Source: an uncultured Collinsella sp. (GTDB lineage: Bacteria; Actinomycetota; Coriobacteriia; Coriobacteriales; Coriobacteriaceae). Taken from it: a stretch of 35,428 bases of DNA. A program made the position numbers and the translations under genes. Of this stretch, positions 15,884-24,256 are shown in pieces (the first letter of the stretch is position 1; every line of letters starts with the position of its first letter). The stretch covers positions 1 to 35,428 of the forward strand of contig USLK01000010.1 in the NCBI GenBank assembly GCA_900555555.1. Reading direction: 5' to 3'. The notes under the pieces were generated by a model. The model ran no database searches. It was not told where the DNA came from and saw nothing but the letters and a program-made list of their open reading frames with translations.

Positions 15884-15906
15884 CTGTGAATCACACAACT
15901 TCACAG
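15884..15906. promoter_or_regulatory. operator-like dyad upstream of pyrR
   Basis: CTGTGAA (15884-15890) and TTCACAG (15900-15906) form a perfect 7-bp dyad with a 9-nt spacer. A smaller palindrome, TGTGAATCACA, is nested in its left half. It is centred about 45 nt upstream of the expected pyr start site, a usual place for a regulator to bind. Confidence 0.4.
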
Positions 15907-15963
15907 TTGCATATCTAAAGAGCCGCAACTTGGGAAAGAAGGGCCCGGTCGAATAAAAGAAAA

Positions 15964-15992
15964 GCCGCGCCCGGGATAGTACCGGACGCGGC
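15964..15992 (-). terminator. intrinsic terminator downstream of the surface-protein pseudogene
   Basis: A stem of GCCGCG plus CCGG arms (15964-15974, 15982-15992) has a 7-nt loop. Its one irregular pair is U-G in minus-strand RNA. It is followed by TTTTCTTTTATTC on the minus strand. Confidence 0.88.
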
Positions 15993-16051
15993 CCTATAGA
16001 TCAGGTCGATTCCAAAAGGTGATATTCAGAGACGACCATAGGCCTCGTATA

Positions 16052-17739
16052 TTACTTGCGGCGGCGACGGAGACGGAGACGGAGACGCTCGACGCCGTTG
16101 GCGGTGACGCCGACCATAGGATCGAAGGTCTCGCCCTGAAAATGGCCACATCGGCGGCGCTGATCGTAAGGCTCTGGTTGAGCCAGACCACCGGCTGCTT
16201 GACCGTGACGCTGATGCTCTTGATTACCGTGGCGCCCTTGGAGCCCTTCGCGGTGTACGCAAGCTCATAGGTACCGACCTTGGTGTTGTCGATCTTGCCC
16301 TTGACGGTGAAACTCGATTGTGCCGTCCTCGGTATCCTTGGCGGTGACACCGGCCTTGGGATCGAACTCGTCGCCGAGCATGATCATCTTGTCGGACAGA
16401 CCCTCAGAGGTCGGAGCGGCATTCAGGTCCAGCTGGCGCGAGTTGACGGTGACGGCGATAGCCTTCTCGGTTTTGAGGGTCTTCTTGTCCATGGCGGAGT
16501 AGGCGACGCGGTGCTCGCCGTATTTGTTGGGGTTGAATGCATCGCCCTGGACTATCGTCTTATTCTTGACACCGGAGTTGGTCGAAATACCGTTAACGGT
16601 TACGGTGATCTTTTGGATCGCGGTTGCACCGCTCTTGTCAGCTGCCGTATAGGTAACGTCATAGTTGCCGGGCGCATCGGCCTAAACGGTACCCTCCGCC
16701 TTAAGAGTGGCAAAGTCCCCTGCGTCCGGATCAGTTGCGGAAACGCCGTTCTTCATGGGATCGAACTTGATTCCCCGATTAATAGTGATGTTCTATGCAC
16801 CGTTAATAACCGACGGACGGTTCGGCAGCTTGTCGGTAACATCAATTTCAATATAGAGCTTACCGTTAACATCATGCCCATCAACGGGAGAATTAAATTC
16901 CACAGCAAGCATCATGTCAGTTGAACCACCAACGGTGTACTGAGGAAGCTTGCTTGCGGCATCGCGTGCAATGGTGAATTTACTCGTCCGCTCGTTATAT
17001 GCTACCTCCTGCGGGAGCGCGACTTTCTGGATCATGGCAACGCGATAGCCCTTAGCCTCAATGACGCTCATCGCAGACTTAGGCATAACTTTGCCATCGG
17101 ACATTTTGAAAACAACCGGGAGCCCCTTGCTGCTCTCGTGATCCGAAGGGAGTAGTGTTTTGAACTTACCTAAAACCTCTTTGGAGTCACCGGGGGCCGG
17201 AGCCGCAGTCTCTGTGATCTCAGGAGCAGGAGCAGGAGCAGGAGCAGGAACAACCTTAGCAGCAGTCTCAGCTGCGGGCTCTACGCCATCAGCCTTGTCG
17301 GTCGCCTCAGCAGCAATCTCGTTCTTGTCGCCGGCCACCTTATCAGCAGTAGGCACGTCCTTCTTTGCAACATCGGTCTTACCGTCAACTTCGGTCACAC
17401 CGGCAGAGGGAGAGACACCCGTCCGGGCATCCTCGGCCGGAGCAGCAGACTCGCCCTGGGGAGCTGTCTGCTCGGGGACGGCAGGAACAACGGTCTGAGG
17501 GGCGGGGGGCGGCCTGCTCGGCAGGAGCGCCGAGCTGCACGGGAGCAACATGGACGGAACCCCCGCTCCGCCTGAACGGCAATCCCATCATCAACCTTGT
17601 TTTTCTCAACGTCCTCAACGAAAGCCTGGAACTCCTCGGCTTAATCGTTAGCTTGTATTGCGAATGCCTGGGTGGGAAGCGTAGAGGTAATGCAGCCGGC
17701 GATCAAAACGCCAGTGGTCACGGTTTTTGTCCACTTCAT
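16052..17739 (-). pseudogene. decayed secreted surface protein with Ig-like (DUF5011-type) repeats
   Basis: ATG 17739 opens a clear signal peptide (MKWTKTVTTGVLIAGC...TQAFA) that stops at TAA 17643-17641. The frame continues past it (AEEFQAFVEDVEKNK), then shifts twice between about 17565 and 17500 into a Pro/Ala/Glu-rich wall-spanning region and a folded domain. In-frame TAG codons interrupt it at 16795-16793 and 16684-16682, and frameshifts occur near 16320 and 16145. The repeats show the Ig-like pattern (LGDEFDPKAGVTAKDTEDG, then NTKVGTYELAYTA). The last frame ends at TAA 16052 with a basic tail. I count at least seven lesions and see no LPxTG anchor. It was probably an adhesin or other exposed protein. 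Confidence 0.85.
16069..16086. repeat. three tandem copies of GGAGAC
   Basis: The hexamer repeat lies in the last 35 nt of the surface-protein pseudogene. It encodes the alternating basic tail in the last frame and is a likely slippage site. A second hexamer repeat, GGAGCA, near 17222-17246 encodes a Pro-Ala run in the same gene. Confidence 0.7.
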
Positions 17740-18143
17740 AGGTTTAACTATGTCTCCTCCGTTAACTTCAATATGGTCAATATGGCCACCCATCCGAATT
17801 GACGCGGTTGCCACATTTCGTTAACGGGATCTACCTACTCTGACTATGTTCTTTGACTCATTTACAATTTTATTGGACATTTATTTATGTTGCGCTTATT
17901 AACCATAATCTATGTACGAGTTTAAGCACTTTATACAATTAGAATGTATAAATACTTAATTTCATAAACATACAAGTAGAACTGGCCAGATAGCGGTGAG
18001 GAGTTTGAAATTATCCAACCTGCTTATAGAAGAATCGGGATCGACGGAAGTCAGCCCTGACGTCATCCTCGAAAAGGAATGCCAATGAGTCCCCAATTGT
18101 TCATAGATTGCACACATATCAGCATATAAATATAGATAAAAAT
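17740..18143. other. AT-rich gene-free stretch
   Basis: About 400 nt between the surface-protein pseudogene and the tRNA-Asn terminator. It is markedly more AT-rich than the neighbouring genes. Neither strand has a plausible start with a binding site and a long frame. It must hold the former promoter of the pseudogene, but I cannot place it. The base composition and the tRNA next door fit a site of past insertion. Confidence 0.45.
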
Positions 18144-18164
18144 AGACCCGCCGTAAGCGGGTCT
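18144..18164 (-). terminator. tRNA-Asn terminator
   Basis: AGACCCGC (18144-18151) pairs with GCGGGTCT (18157-18164) around CGTAA. On the minus strand ATTTTTATC follows. It lies about 10 nt after the tRNA 3' end. Confidence 0.88.
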
Positions 18165-18174
18165 TTGGAAATTC

Positions 18175-18249
18175 TGGCTCCCCGGGTAGGACTCGAACCT
18201 ACAACAGCGCGGTTAACAGCCGCGTGCTCTACCATTGAGCTACCGAGGA
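18175..18249 (-). tRNA. tRNA-Asn (GTT)
   Basis: The minus strand folds as a full cloverleaf. The acceptor TCCTCGG pairs with CCGGGGA with one G-U. The D-arm is AGCTC...GAGC, the anticodon loop has GTT at 18217-18215, and the T-arm carries GGTTCGAGTCC. The discriminator is G, and CCA is encoded at 18177-18175. Promoter and terminator are both visible. Confidence 0.97.
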
Positions 18250-18280
18250 ATTGGTTGGTTGCTCGCTTGCAACAAGATTT

Positions 18281-18308
18281 ATTATAGGGACTTCTCTTCT
18301 ATGTGCAA
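18281..18308 (-). promoter_or_regulatory. tRNA-Asn promoter
   Basis: A perfect TATAAT (18286-18281) is preceded by TTGCAC (18308-18303) with a 16-nt spacer. It lies about 30 nt before the tRNA 5' end. An AT-rich dyad (AACTTTTT/AAAAAGTT, 18310-18327) sits just upstream of the -35 box. Confidence 0.75.
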
Positions 18309-18343
18309 CAACTTTTTGAAAAAAGTTTTGTTGTAGCTAAAGT

Positions 18344-18358
18344 GCCTGAGCGTCAGGC
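18344..18358 (-). terminator. short hairpin after the 45-residue ORF
   Basis: GCCTGA (18344-18349) and TCAGGC (18353-18358) form a perfect 6-bp stem with a 3-nt loop. The minus-strand tail ACTTTAG is weak, so termination is uncertain. Confidence 0.35.
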
Positions 18359-18380
18359 TGGTAGATCAAAGCCGCCCCGC

Positions 18381-18518
18381 CTACATTCTCATAAACGCCG
18401 AAGGTTGCGACTGCACATCCGCCTTAATCGATCTTCGCCGCAGACGACCCCCATAGGGGCGCCAGCCAAGATAGTCGATGCCAGTTTTTGTCATATTTCG
18501 GTCTTTTAGCTTGAGCAT
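18381..18518 (-). CDS. possible 45-residue arginine-rich peptide
   Basis: ATG 18518 follows a strong purine-rich binding site (GGAGAGGGGG, 4 nt before the ATG) and the frame ends at TAG 18381. The peptide starts MLKLKDRNMTKTGIDYLGW and contains a basic run (GGRLRRRSIKADV). I do not recognise it. One arm of the 23-bp inverted repeat lies inside codons 5-12, so an mRNA starting far enough upstream would fold its early codons into a long stem. A small hairpin lies about 20 nt downstream. It could be a real small protein, a toxin- or leader-like peptide, or merely part of a dispersed repeat. Confidence 0.35.
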   Translation of the reverse strand: MLKLKDRNMTKTGIDYLGWRPYGGRLRRRSIKADVQSQPSAFMRM

Positions 18519-18642
18519 GCAGCCCCCTCTCCTATTCAGGATACCTACAACCGTATTTAAGTATGTATAGATGCAGATCTCTGAATACGCGAATTTAAGA
18601 TCAGGCTTTAAGCAGCCGTAAAGACCGAAATATGACAAAAAC
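18484..18642. repeat. 159-bp element bounded by perfect 23-bp inverted repeats
   Basis: The arm at 18484-18506 (begins GTTTTTGTCATA) is the exact reverse complement of 18620-18642. Nearly concentric with it is a 7-bp inverted pair, TATTCAG (18533-18539) and CTGAATA (18581-18587). The interior is AT-rich. The element lies upstream of tRNA-Asn in a gene-poor stretch. It may be a MITE-like element, a recombination target, or a long RNA stem of the minus transcript. Confidence 0.75.
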
Positions 18643-18773
18643 GTGCACCAATCAGAAGCCTCAAGCTGCCAACACATTCAGACGACAGCAAAGGCAGCCT
18701 CTTGGAGTTACGGCACTTCTATATGAAGCAATGCCGTCCACCTTGAAAACAAACCCAGGCCGCACCGCCAAAA

Positions 18774-18803
18774 AAGGACCGCGCGTGCAAACGCGCGGTC
18801 CTT
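18774..18803 (-). terminator. rpoD intrinsic terminator
   Basis: A perfect 13-bp stem (AAGGACCGCGCGT and its complement) has the loop GCAA. TTTT follows on the minus strand. Confidence 0.9.
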
Positions 18804-18822
18804 GACCAGACACTATGAAAGC

Positions 18823-20157
18823 TTAGCTCTCGATGTAGTCCTTGAGCTTGCTCGAACGGCTCGGATGACGCAACTTTGCCAGCGTCTTGGACTCGATCTG
18901 ACGAATGCGCTCACGCGTAACGCCAAACTCACGACCAACTTCCTCAAGCGTATGCGGATGGCCATTCACCAAACCAAAACGCAGCTCGATAACCTTGCGC
19001 TCACGATCGGCCAGACCATCGAGCACCTGGGTGAGCTGCTCCTGTAGCATGGAGAAGCTTGCCGCATCGGCGGGAACGACAGCCTGGGAATCCTCGATGA
19101 AGTCGCCGAGCTGGGAATCCTCTTCCTCGCCGATGGGCGTTTCCAGAGAAACCGGCTCCTGGCTGATCTTTTGGATCTCGCGCACGCGATCGGCACTCAT
19201 GTCCATCTCGGCACCGATCTCCTCGGGGGTTGGGTCGCGGCCAAGATCCTGCAGAAGCTGACGCTGCACGCGAACGAGCTTGTTAATCGTCTCGACCATA
19301 TGCACGGGAATACGGATGGTGCGTGCCTGGTCGGCAATGGCGCGGGTGATGGCCTGGCGGATCCACCACGTAGCATACGTGGAGAACTTGAAGCCCTTTT
19401 CGTAGTCGAACTTCTCGACCGCGCGAATAAGGCCAAGGTTTCCCTCCTGGATAAGATCTAGGAACAGCATGCCACGACCAACATAGCGCTTGGCGATGGA
19501 GACGACCAGACGAAGGTTGGCCGAAATCAGAGCCTGCTTGGCGTCCAGACCAACCTGCTCGACGCGCATAAGGCGGCGCATCTCGGCGCGGGTGAGCTCG
19601 AGCTCGCCGTTCTCATGCTTCTCGAGCTTGTCGGAAGCATCGAGCCCGGCCTCGATCTTCATGGCCAGATCGACCTCTTCCGAAGCGGTGAGCAGATCGA
19701 CCTTACCGATCTCCTTGAGGTACATACGGACTGGGTCGCCGGTGAGCATGACCGTGGAGGCGTCGATACCTCGTGCGCGTGCCCGGCTGCGGCTCGTACG
19801 GGCGCGCGACTTCTTCTTTGACTTGGTCGACGCCATCTCGGCATCGGCGTTCTTGGCCATCTTGAGGTCGTGATCCTCGTCGCTCTCCTCGCCGTCGAGG
19901 TCGTCCTCATCCATGGAGTCATCCATGTCGTCATGGGAGAGCTCGGAATCTTCATCCTCATCGGCGGCGATGATCTCGACTCCGCGATCGCGCAGGAATT
20001 GATAAATGGAAGTCAGCTGTGCATCGGTAACATCGACATCTTTGAGTGCAACCTGGATGTCGTCCTCAGTGACGGAACCCGACTTCGATCCAAGACTCAG
20101 AAGCTTCTCGATCGTTGCATCGAGTGCGTCGCCCGTGCTCATGTTCTTTTTTGGCAC
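18823..20157 (-). CDS. rpoD: primary sigma factor RpoD/SigA
   Basis: The housekeeping sigma factor directs RNA polymerase to most promoters. After a short N-terminal region 1.1-like part and a very acidic, then basic, linker (about 65-125) come region 1.2 (DPVRMYLKEIG) and region 2 (LIQEGNLGLIRAVEKFDYEK and FSTYATWWIRQAI). Regions 3 and 4 follow (HTLEEVGREFGVTRERIRQI, with the C-terminal SSKLKDYIES). 444 residues is typical for Gram-positive primary sigmas. The start is GTG 20157, with AAGGGAG about 6 nt upstream. It follows dnaG by 97 nt without a terminator, the conserved dnaG-rpoD order. Confidence 0.97.
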   Translation of the reverse strand: MPKKNMSTGDALDATIEKLLSLGSKSGSVTEDDIQVALKDVDVTDAQLTSIYQFLRDRGVEIIAADEDEDSELSHDDMDDSMDEDDLDGEESDEDHDLKMAKNADAEMASTKSKKKSRARTSRSRARARGIDASTVMLTGDPVRMYLKEIGKVDLLTASEEVDLAMKIEAGLDASDKLEKHENGELELTRAEMRRLMRVEQVGLDAKQALISANLRLVVSIAKRYVGRGMLFLDLIQEGNLGLIRAVEKFDYEKGFKFSTYATWWIRQAITRAIADQARTIRIPVHMVETINKLVRVQRQLLQDLGRDPTPEEIGAEMDMSADRVREIQKISQEPVSLETPIGEEEDSQLGDFIEDSQAVVPADAASFSMLQEQLTQVLDGLADRERKVIELRFGLVNGHPHTLEEVGREFGVTRERIRQIESKTLAKLRHPSRSSKLKDYIES

Positions 20158-20254
20158 AGATTCTCCCTTCTCGGCACATAGGATTCATTACTGTACCACG
20201 CTTCTATACCCAACACCAGCGGAATCATTCACAAAGCGGTACTTAACAGGCAAA

Positions 20255-22252
20255 TTACTCCGCCTCTGTACGGAACGGGTCGGCGACACCCTCCACGGCG
20301 CGCTCAAGCTGGCGCACGCGTACCACGTCCTGCGAGGCTTGGATGGCGAGGTTGCGACGCTCTTCAGCCGAAAGCGAGGAATCGGAACGCAGCCGCGAGC
20401 GAGCTGCCGCCATGCGACGCTTCACCGTATAGAGCTCGAGCGTATCGAGGATGAAGGTCACATTCGTCTCGGTGGGGTGCGCGCTCGTGGTGGAGATGGT
20501 GCCGGCGGAAACCAGCTGAGCGGCCTCGGGGCACACCGCACGAGCGGCGTTCATAGCATCGGCGGCACTCGCCCCCTCAGGCGTGGCGAGCACTGCCCAG
20601 GCTATAGCCTGATCGCGCTCGTCGACCCATTCGACCTCGCAGATACGGTCGGCATATGCCCTGAAGCTATCAGGAAACGTCGTGAGCAACGTAAGGAGCT
20701 CGCGCTCGACCCGCAATGCCCGGCGCTCCATGTCCGTGAGCACGGTGAGGCCGTCTGCCGTTCCCGCGGCCGCATTTAGGCGCGCATCGGCATCGGGCGC
20801 GTCAAAGCCCTCGCCTGCGGGAATGTAATGGTAGGGAACCTCCTCGTACGAGACCTCATCCGAACCGAATGCGCCCGGGGCCTGAAGGGCCTCCCCACCC
20901 GCGCGCCGACCCTGCACCCGATCGCGTTGCTGCTGCCGACGCCTGTTGGCATCCTCGCGCTGCTGGACGTCCCTGAACACCTTGCCTGCGTTCTCCCGGA
21001 TCACATCCACATCCAGCCCCAGGCGGTCGGCGATCTGCATATAGTAGCTATCGATCACGTAACTCGAGCGGAGGGGATATATCAGCTCAAGCCCCTCGCG
21101 CATCGCCCTGACGCGTCCACCGGGCGTGGACATGTCGCTTTCGGCCTCGAGCTTACCGAACACAAAGTCCATAAGCGGTTGGGAGTTGCCGATGAGGTCC
21201 CGCAGCGCATCCACCCCATGCGCATGCACGAAGTCGTCGGGGTCCATGCCGTCAGGCAGGATCACGCAGCGCAGGTCGATGTCATCGTTCTCGATAAACT
21301 GGATCGCGCGGCGAGCAGCCTTTTGTCCCGCCGCATCACCATCGAACATGTAGACGATCCTCTTGGTGAAGCGCGTGAGGGTCTTGACGTGGTTCTCGGT
21401 GAGGGCGGTGCCCAGCACGGCAACGATGTTCTCGATACCGGCCTTCCAGCACGACATGGCGCTGATGTAACCTTCCACCACGATGACCTCGCCGGCGGAG
21501 ATGATATGGTCCTTGGCCCAGTTGAACCCGTACAGGTTCTTGCCCTTGTGGAAAATCGAGGTCTCGGAGGTATTGAGGTACTTAGCGTTGGTCTTTTCCT
21601 TATCCAGCGCACGGCCGCCGAACGCGATGCAGCGCCCCTGCTCATCGAAGATGGGGAACATCACACGATCGAAGAACCGGTCGACCAGGCCGCCGTTGCG
21701 TCCCGAAAACGCCACGTTGGCATCGATCATCTCGCGCGGGGTGAACCCCTTTTGCGAAAGATGCGACACCAGCGTGCCATGGCCCGGGGCAAAGCCCAAC
21801 ATGTATTTGTTGCAGGTGGCCGCATCGAGGTCACGCTGCTTGCAGTAGTCGCGGCCGCGACCGTCTTTCCCGCGCATGAGCAGCGTATGGTAGAACGAAG
21901 CCGTCTCCTCGCATACGTCGATCAGACGGCTCCTCTTGGGGCCGCCGCGCTTGAAAGCCGGGTCATCGGCCAGCTCAATGCCGGCGCGGTCCGCCAAAAA
22001 GCGAATCGACTCGGGGAAGCTCAGGTTTTCGCGCTTCATCACATAGGTGAAGCAGTCGCCACCCTCTCCACAGCCAAAACAATGCCACACCTGGGTGGCG
22101 GGTATAACATGAAACGACGGCGTCTTCTCCCCATGGAACGGGCAGCATCCCCACAGGTCGTGGCCACGGGGCTTGAGCTCGACCGTCTCCTCCACAAGTG
22201 CGGCCAGATCGGTGGCATCGCGCACGCGGTTCTTGTCCTCGTCAGAAATCAC
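20255..22252 (-). CDS. dnaG: DNA primase
   Basis: Makes RNA primers at the replication fork. The N-terminal zinc-binding domain has CPFH (37-40) and CFGC (58-61). The catalytic core contains the TOPRIM motifs VVEGYISAM, MFDGDAAGQKAA and PDGMDPDDF. A variable C-terminal helicase-binding region follows a Gln/Arg-rich linker. 665 residues is normal. The start is GTG 22252, with GGAGG 7 nt upstream, overlapping the ribF stop by 4 nt (GTGA). Confidence 0.97.
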   Translation of the reverse strand: MISDEDKNRVRDATDLAALVEETVELKPRGHDLWGCCPFHGEKTPSFHVIPATQVWHCFGCGEGGDCFTYVMKRENLSFPESIRFLADRAGIELADDPAFKRGGPKRSRLIDVCEETASFYHTLLMRGKDGRGRDYCKQRDLDAATCNKYMLGFAPGHGTLVSHLSQKGFTPREMIDANVAFSGRNGGLVDRFFDRVMFPIFDEQGRCIAFGGRALDKEKTNAKYLNTSETSIFHKGKNLYGFNWAKDHIISAGEVIVVEGYISAMSCWKAGIENIVAVLGTALTENHVKTLTRFTKRIVYMFDGDAAGQKAARRAIQFIENDDIDLRCVILPDGMDPDDFVHAHGVDALRDLIGNSQPLMDFVFGKLEAESDMSTPGGRVRAMREGLELIYPLRSSYVIDSYYMQIADRLGLDVDVIRENAGKVFRDVQQREDANRRRQQQRDRVQGRRAGGEALQAPGAFGSDEVSYEEVPYHYIPAGEGFDAPDADARLNAAAGTADGLTVLTDMERRALRVERELLTLLTTFPDSFRAYADRICEVEWVDERDQAIAWAVLATPEGASAADAMNAARAVCPEAAQLVSAGTISTTSAHPTETNVTFILDTLELYTVKRRMAAARSRLRSDSSLSAEERRNLAIQASQDVVRVRQLERAVEGVADPFRTEAE

Positions 22253-23247
22253 GGTTTCGCCTCCAACTCAACCGAGCCGAACATTGCTGCAACATGATCG
22301 ATATCGCGATGCACGACATCGATCAACTCATCCACGGAATCAAATGTCTGCGAAGCCCTCAGGCGCGTATCGAAGGAAACGGCGACATCGCAACCGTATA
22401 GATCGCCCGAGTACCCTAGCAAGTTTGCCTCGAGATGCGCCGAGGCCGAGCTGTCGGAGAACATGGGCGGGATGCCCACGTTGATAGCCGCCGGCCACAC
22501 GCGCGACCCGTAGCAGGCAAAACCGGCGTAAACGCCATCGGCAGGAAGCTGCATGGAGGCGTCGACCGCGATGTTGGCCGTAGGGAATCCCATGTCGGTG
22601 CCCTCGCCTCGCCCGTGCTCAACGCGTCCGCGGACCATCGGCCTGTGCCCGAGTTCCCGACAGGCTTCTTCCACCCCGCCCTGCGACATCCGCTCTCGGA
22701 TACGCGTGGCGGAGATGGCGCGCCCGTCTTCGAGGACCAAATCGTGGCCGAACACCTCAATGCCCCGGCCGGCCCCCCATGCGCGAATAACCTCGACCGT
22801 AGAGGCCCCGCGAGCTCCGAGCCTGAAATCGCTCCCCACGTGAACCGCTCTGATATCGAGAAAGGGTGCCAGCACGCGATCGAAAAATTCCTCATGACCC
22901 ATGGCCGCCACAGCCGGCGTAAAGGGGACGACCAGGACATCCATACCGGCAAGAGCAAGCGATCTCACCCGATCGTCAATCGACATGAGGGAGAGCGCCG
23001 GATGCGGAGCGACGACCGCATCGGGGTCCGGATCGAAGGTGACGGCCGCCGCGCGCAGACCGTGGGAGGCCGCGTAGGCGGAGGTAAGCCTTATCAGCTC
23101 CTGGTGCCCGCGATGAAACCCATCGAACGCGCCGATGGCCACCGCGCACGGAAGCGGCTCGACGAGATCGGGCGCGTTATCCAGGCATATGACCGAGCCG
23201 ACCTGTCGACCCAACAGGAAATCCCGGGCCAGCTCCCTACCGTCCAT
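22249..23247 (-). CDS. ribF: bifunctional riboflavin kinase / FAD synthetase
   Basis: Phosphorylates riboflavin to FMN and adenylates FMN to FAD. The N-terminal adenylyltransferase domain has GAFDGFHRGH near residue 40 and the ISATRIRERM motif. The C-terminal kinase domain has GRVEHGRGEGTDMGFPTANI (the PTAN motif). 332 residues is slightly long. ATG 23247 shares one base with the truB stop (TGATG), so translation is coupled. The truB-ribF pair is widespread. Confidence 0.96.
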   Translation of the reverse strand: MDGRELARDFLLGRQVGSVICLDNAPDLVEPLPCAVAIGAFDGFHRGHQELIRLTSAYAASHGLRAAAVTFDPDPDAVVAPHPALSLMSIDDRVRSLALAGMDVLVVPFTPAVAAMGHEEFFDRVLAPFLDIRAVHVGSDFRLGARGASTVEVIRAWGAGRGIEVFGHDLVLEDGRAISATRIRERMSQGGVEEACRELGHRPMVRGRVEHGRGEGTDMGFPTANIAVDASMQLPADGVYAGFACYGSRVWPAAINVGIPPMFSDSSASAHLEANLLGYSGDLYGCDVAVSFDTRLRASQTFDSVDELIDVVHRDIDHVAAMFGSVELEAKP

Positions 23248-24170
23248 CAATGCAGATGCGCCCCCTCGATTCCCTGCGGAAAAACATCGGTCATGCGCAG
23301 ACGGCCCTCTTGCGGGACCGCGATGGCCCGCAACTCGCCGCGGTTCAACAGCGCGAAGCGCTCGATATCGTCCGGGAAGTCCATGCGCAGCAGCCTACCG
23401 CAAAGGACATCCGCCAGCTGGTCGTCGGCGATCTCGAGCGAACTGAGCCCAAGCACCTGAACGGGATCGAGGCAACGCGCGCGAGCAATCTCGACCGTAA
23501 GGTCTTCGGCCGTTAGGCACATGGAGGCGTTGACGCATCCGGACGCCGTGCGGCGCAGATCGCAAAGATGCGCGGCGCCGCCCACCGAACGGCCCAGATC
23601 GCGGGCGAGCGAACGGATGTAGGTGCCCTTGCTCACATCGAATGCCACGGTCCACACCGGCACCCCATCGAGCGTGTCGATCGCGATGAGATCGGCACCG
23701 TACACCTCGATGCTGCGCGCCGGCAGCTCGACCTCTTCGCCGCTACGCGCGAGCTTATAGGAGCGAACGCCGTTGATGGAGATCGCCGAATAGGCCGGCG
23801 GGACCTGCTCTTGGACCCCGATGAACCTCGAGAGGGCGCTGCGGGCGCAGCCCGGGTCGTAAAGATCGGCCACCGGCTTGACCGCCCTGGTGACCTCACC
23901 CTCGGCGTCATCGGTGGTCGTCTCCGATCCGAACATGATCCGGGCGACATATTGTTTGCGATCGAGCGTGATCATGCCCAGCAAGCGCGTTGCCTGCCCT
24001 ATGCCCACGATCATGATGCCCGAAGCCAGGGGATCGAGCGTGCCGGCATGGCCCACCCGGCGCTCCCCCACCGCTCGTCGGACGCGGCCTACGATATCGT
24101 GCGAGGTGCAGCCCACGGGCTTATCAATGGCGAGCAGCAGATTGAGCTCGCTGGGTGTACGTCGTGCCAA
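23247..24170 (-). CDS. truB: tRNA pseudouridine(55) synthase
   Basis: Makes pseudouridine 55 in the T-loop of tRNAs. The catalytic motif GHAGTLDPLASG contains the nucleophile Asp46. The family's CTSHDIVGRVRR and KGTYIRSLARDLG are present. 307 residues is normal. The start is TTG 24170, with GGGAGG 7 nt upstream; the N-terminus MARRTPSELNLLLAIDKPVG fits the family directly. A GC-rich hairpin lies between nrnA and this gene. Confidence 0.95.
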   Translation of the reverse strand: MARRTPSELNLLLAIDKPVGCTSHDIVGRVRRAVGERRVGHAGTLDPLASGIMIVGIGQATRLLGMITLDRKQYVARIMFGSETTTDDAEGEVTRAVKPVADLYDPGCARSALSRFIGVQEQVPPAYSAISINGVRSYKLARSGEEVELPARSIEVYGADLIAIDTLDGVPVWTVAFDVSKGTYIRSLARDLGRSVGGAAHLCDLRRTASGCVNASMCLTAEDLTVEIARARCLDPVQVLGLSSLEIADDQLADVLCGRLLRMDFPDDIERFALLNRGELRAIAVPQEGRLRMTDVFPQGIEGAHLH

Positions 24171-24206
24171 ACAAAAACCTCCCTGTTACGCGACCAGGTG
24201 CCACAA

Positions 24207-24237
24207 GCGCCCCGGGCAGCCAAGCCGCCCGGGGCGC
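24207..24237 (-). terminator. GC-rich hairpin between nrnA and truB
   Basis: A perfect 11-bp stem (GCGCCCCGGGC and its complement) has a 9-nt loop. The minus-strand tail is TTGTGGC, so termination is likely weak or partial. Confidence 0.5.
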
Positions 24238-24256
24238 AAATACTTCTAAAAGGAGT

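Noticed and set aside
15884..15906. CRP/FNR-type site
   Set aside because: TGTGA and TCACA half-sites are present, but the spacing does not fit the 6-nt spacer of CRP sites.
218..17739. Possible recoding of TAG (readthrough as glutamine) in the regulator and surface-protein genes
   Set aside because: Both genes also have frameshifts, and intact core genes here (comEA, pyrD, rpoZ, leuS) use TAG as their normal stop.
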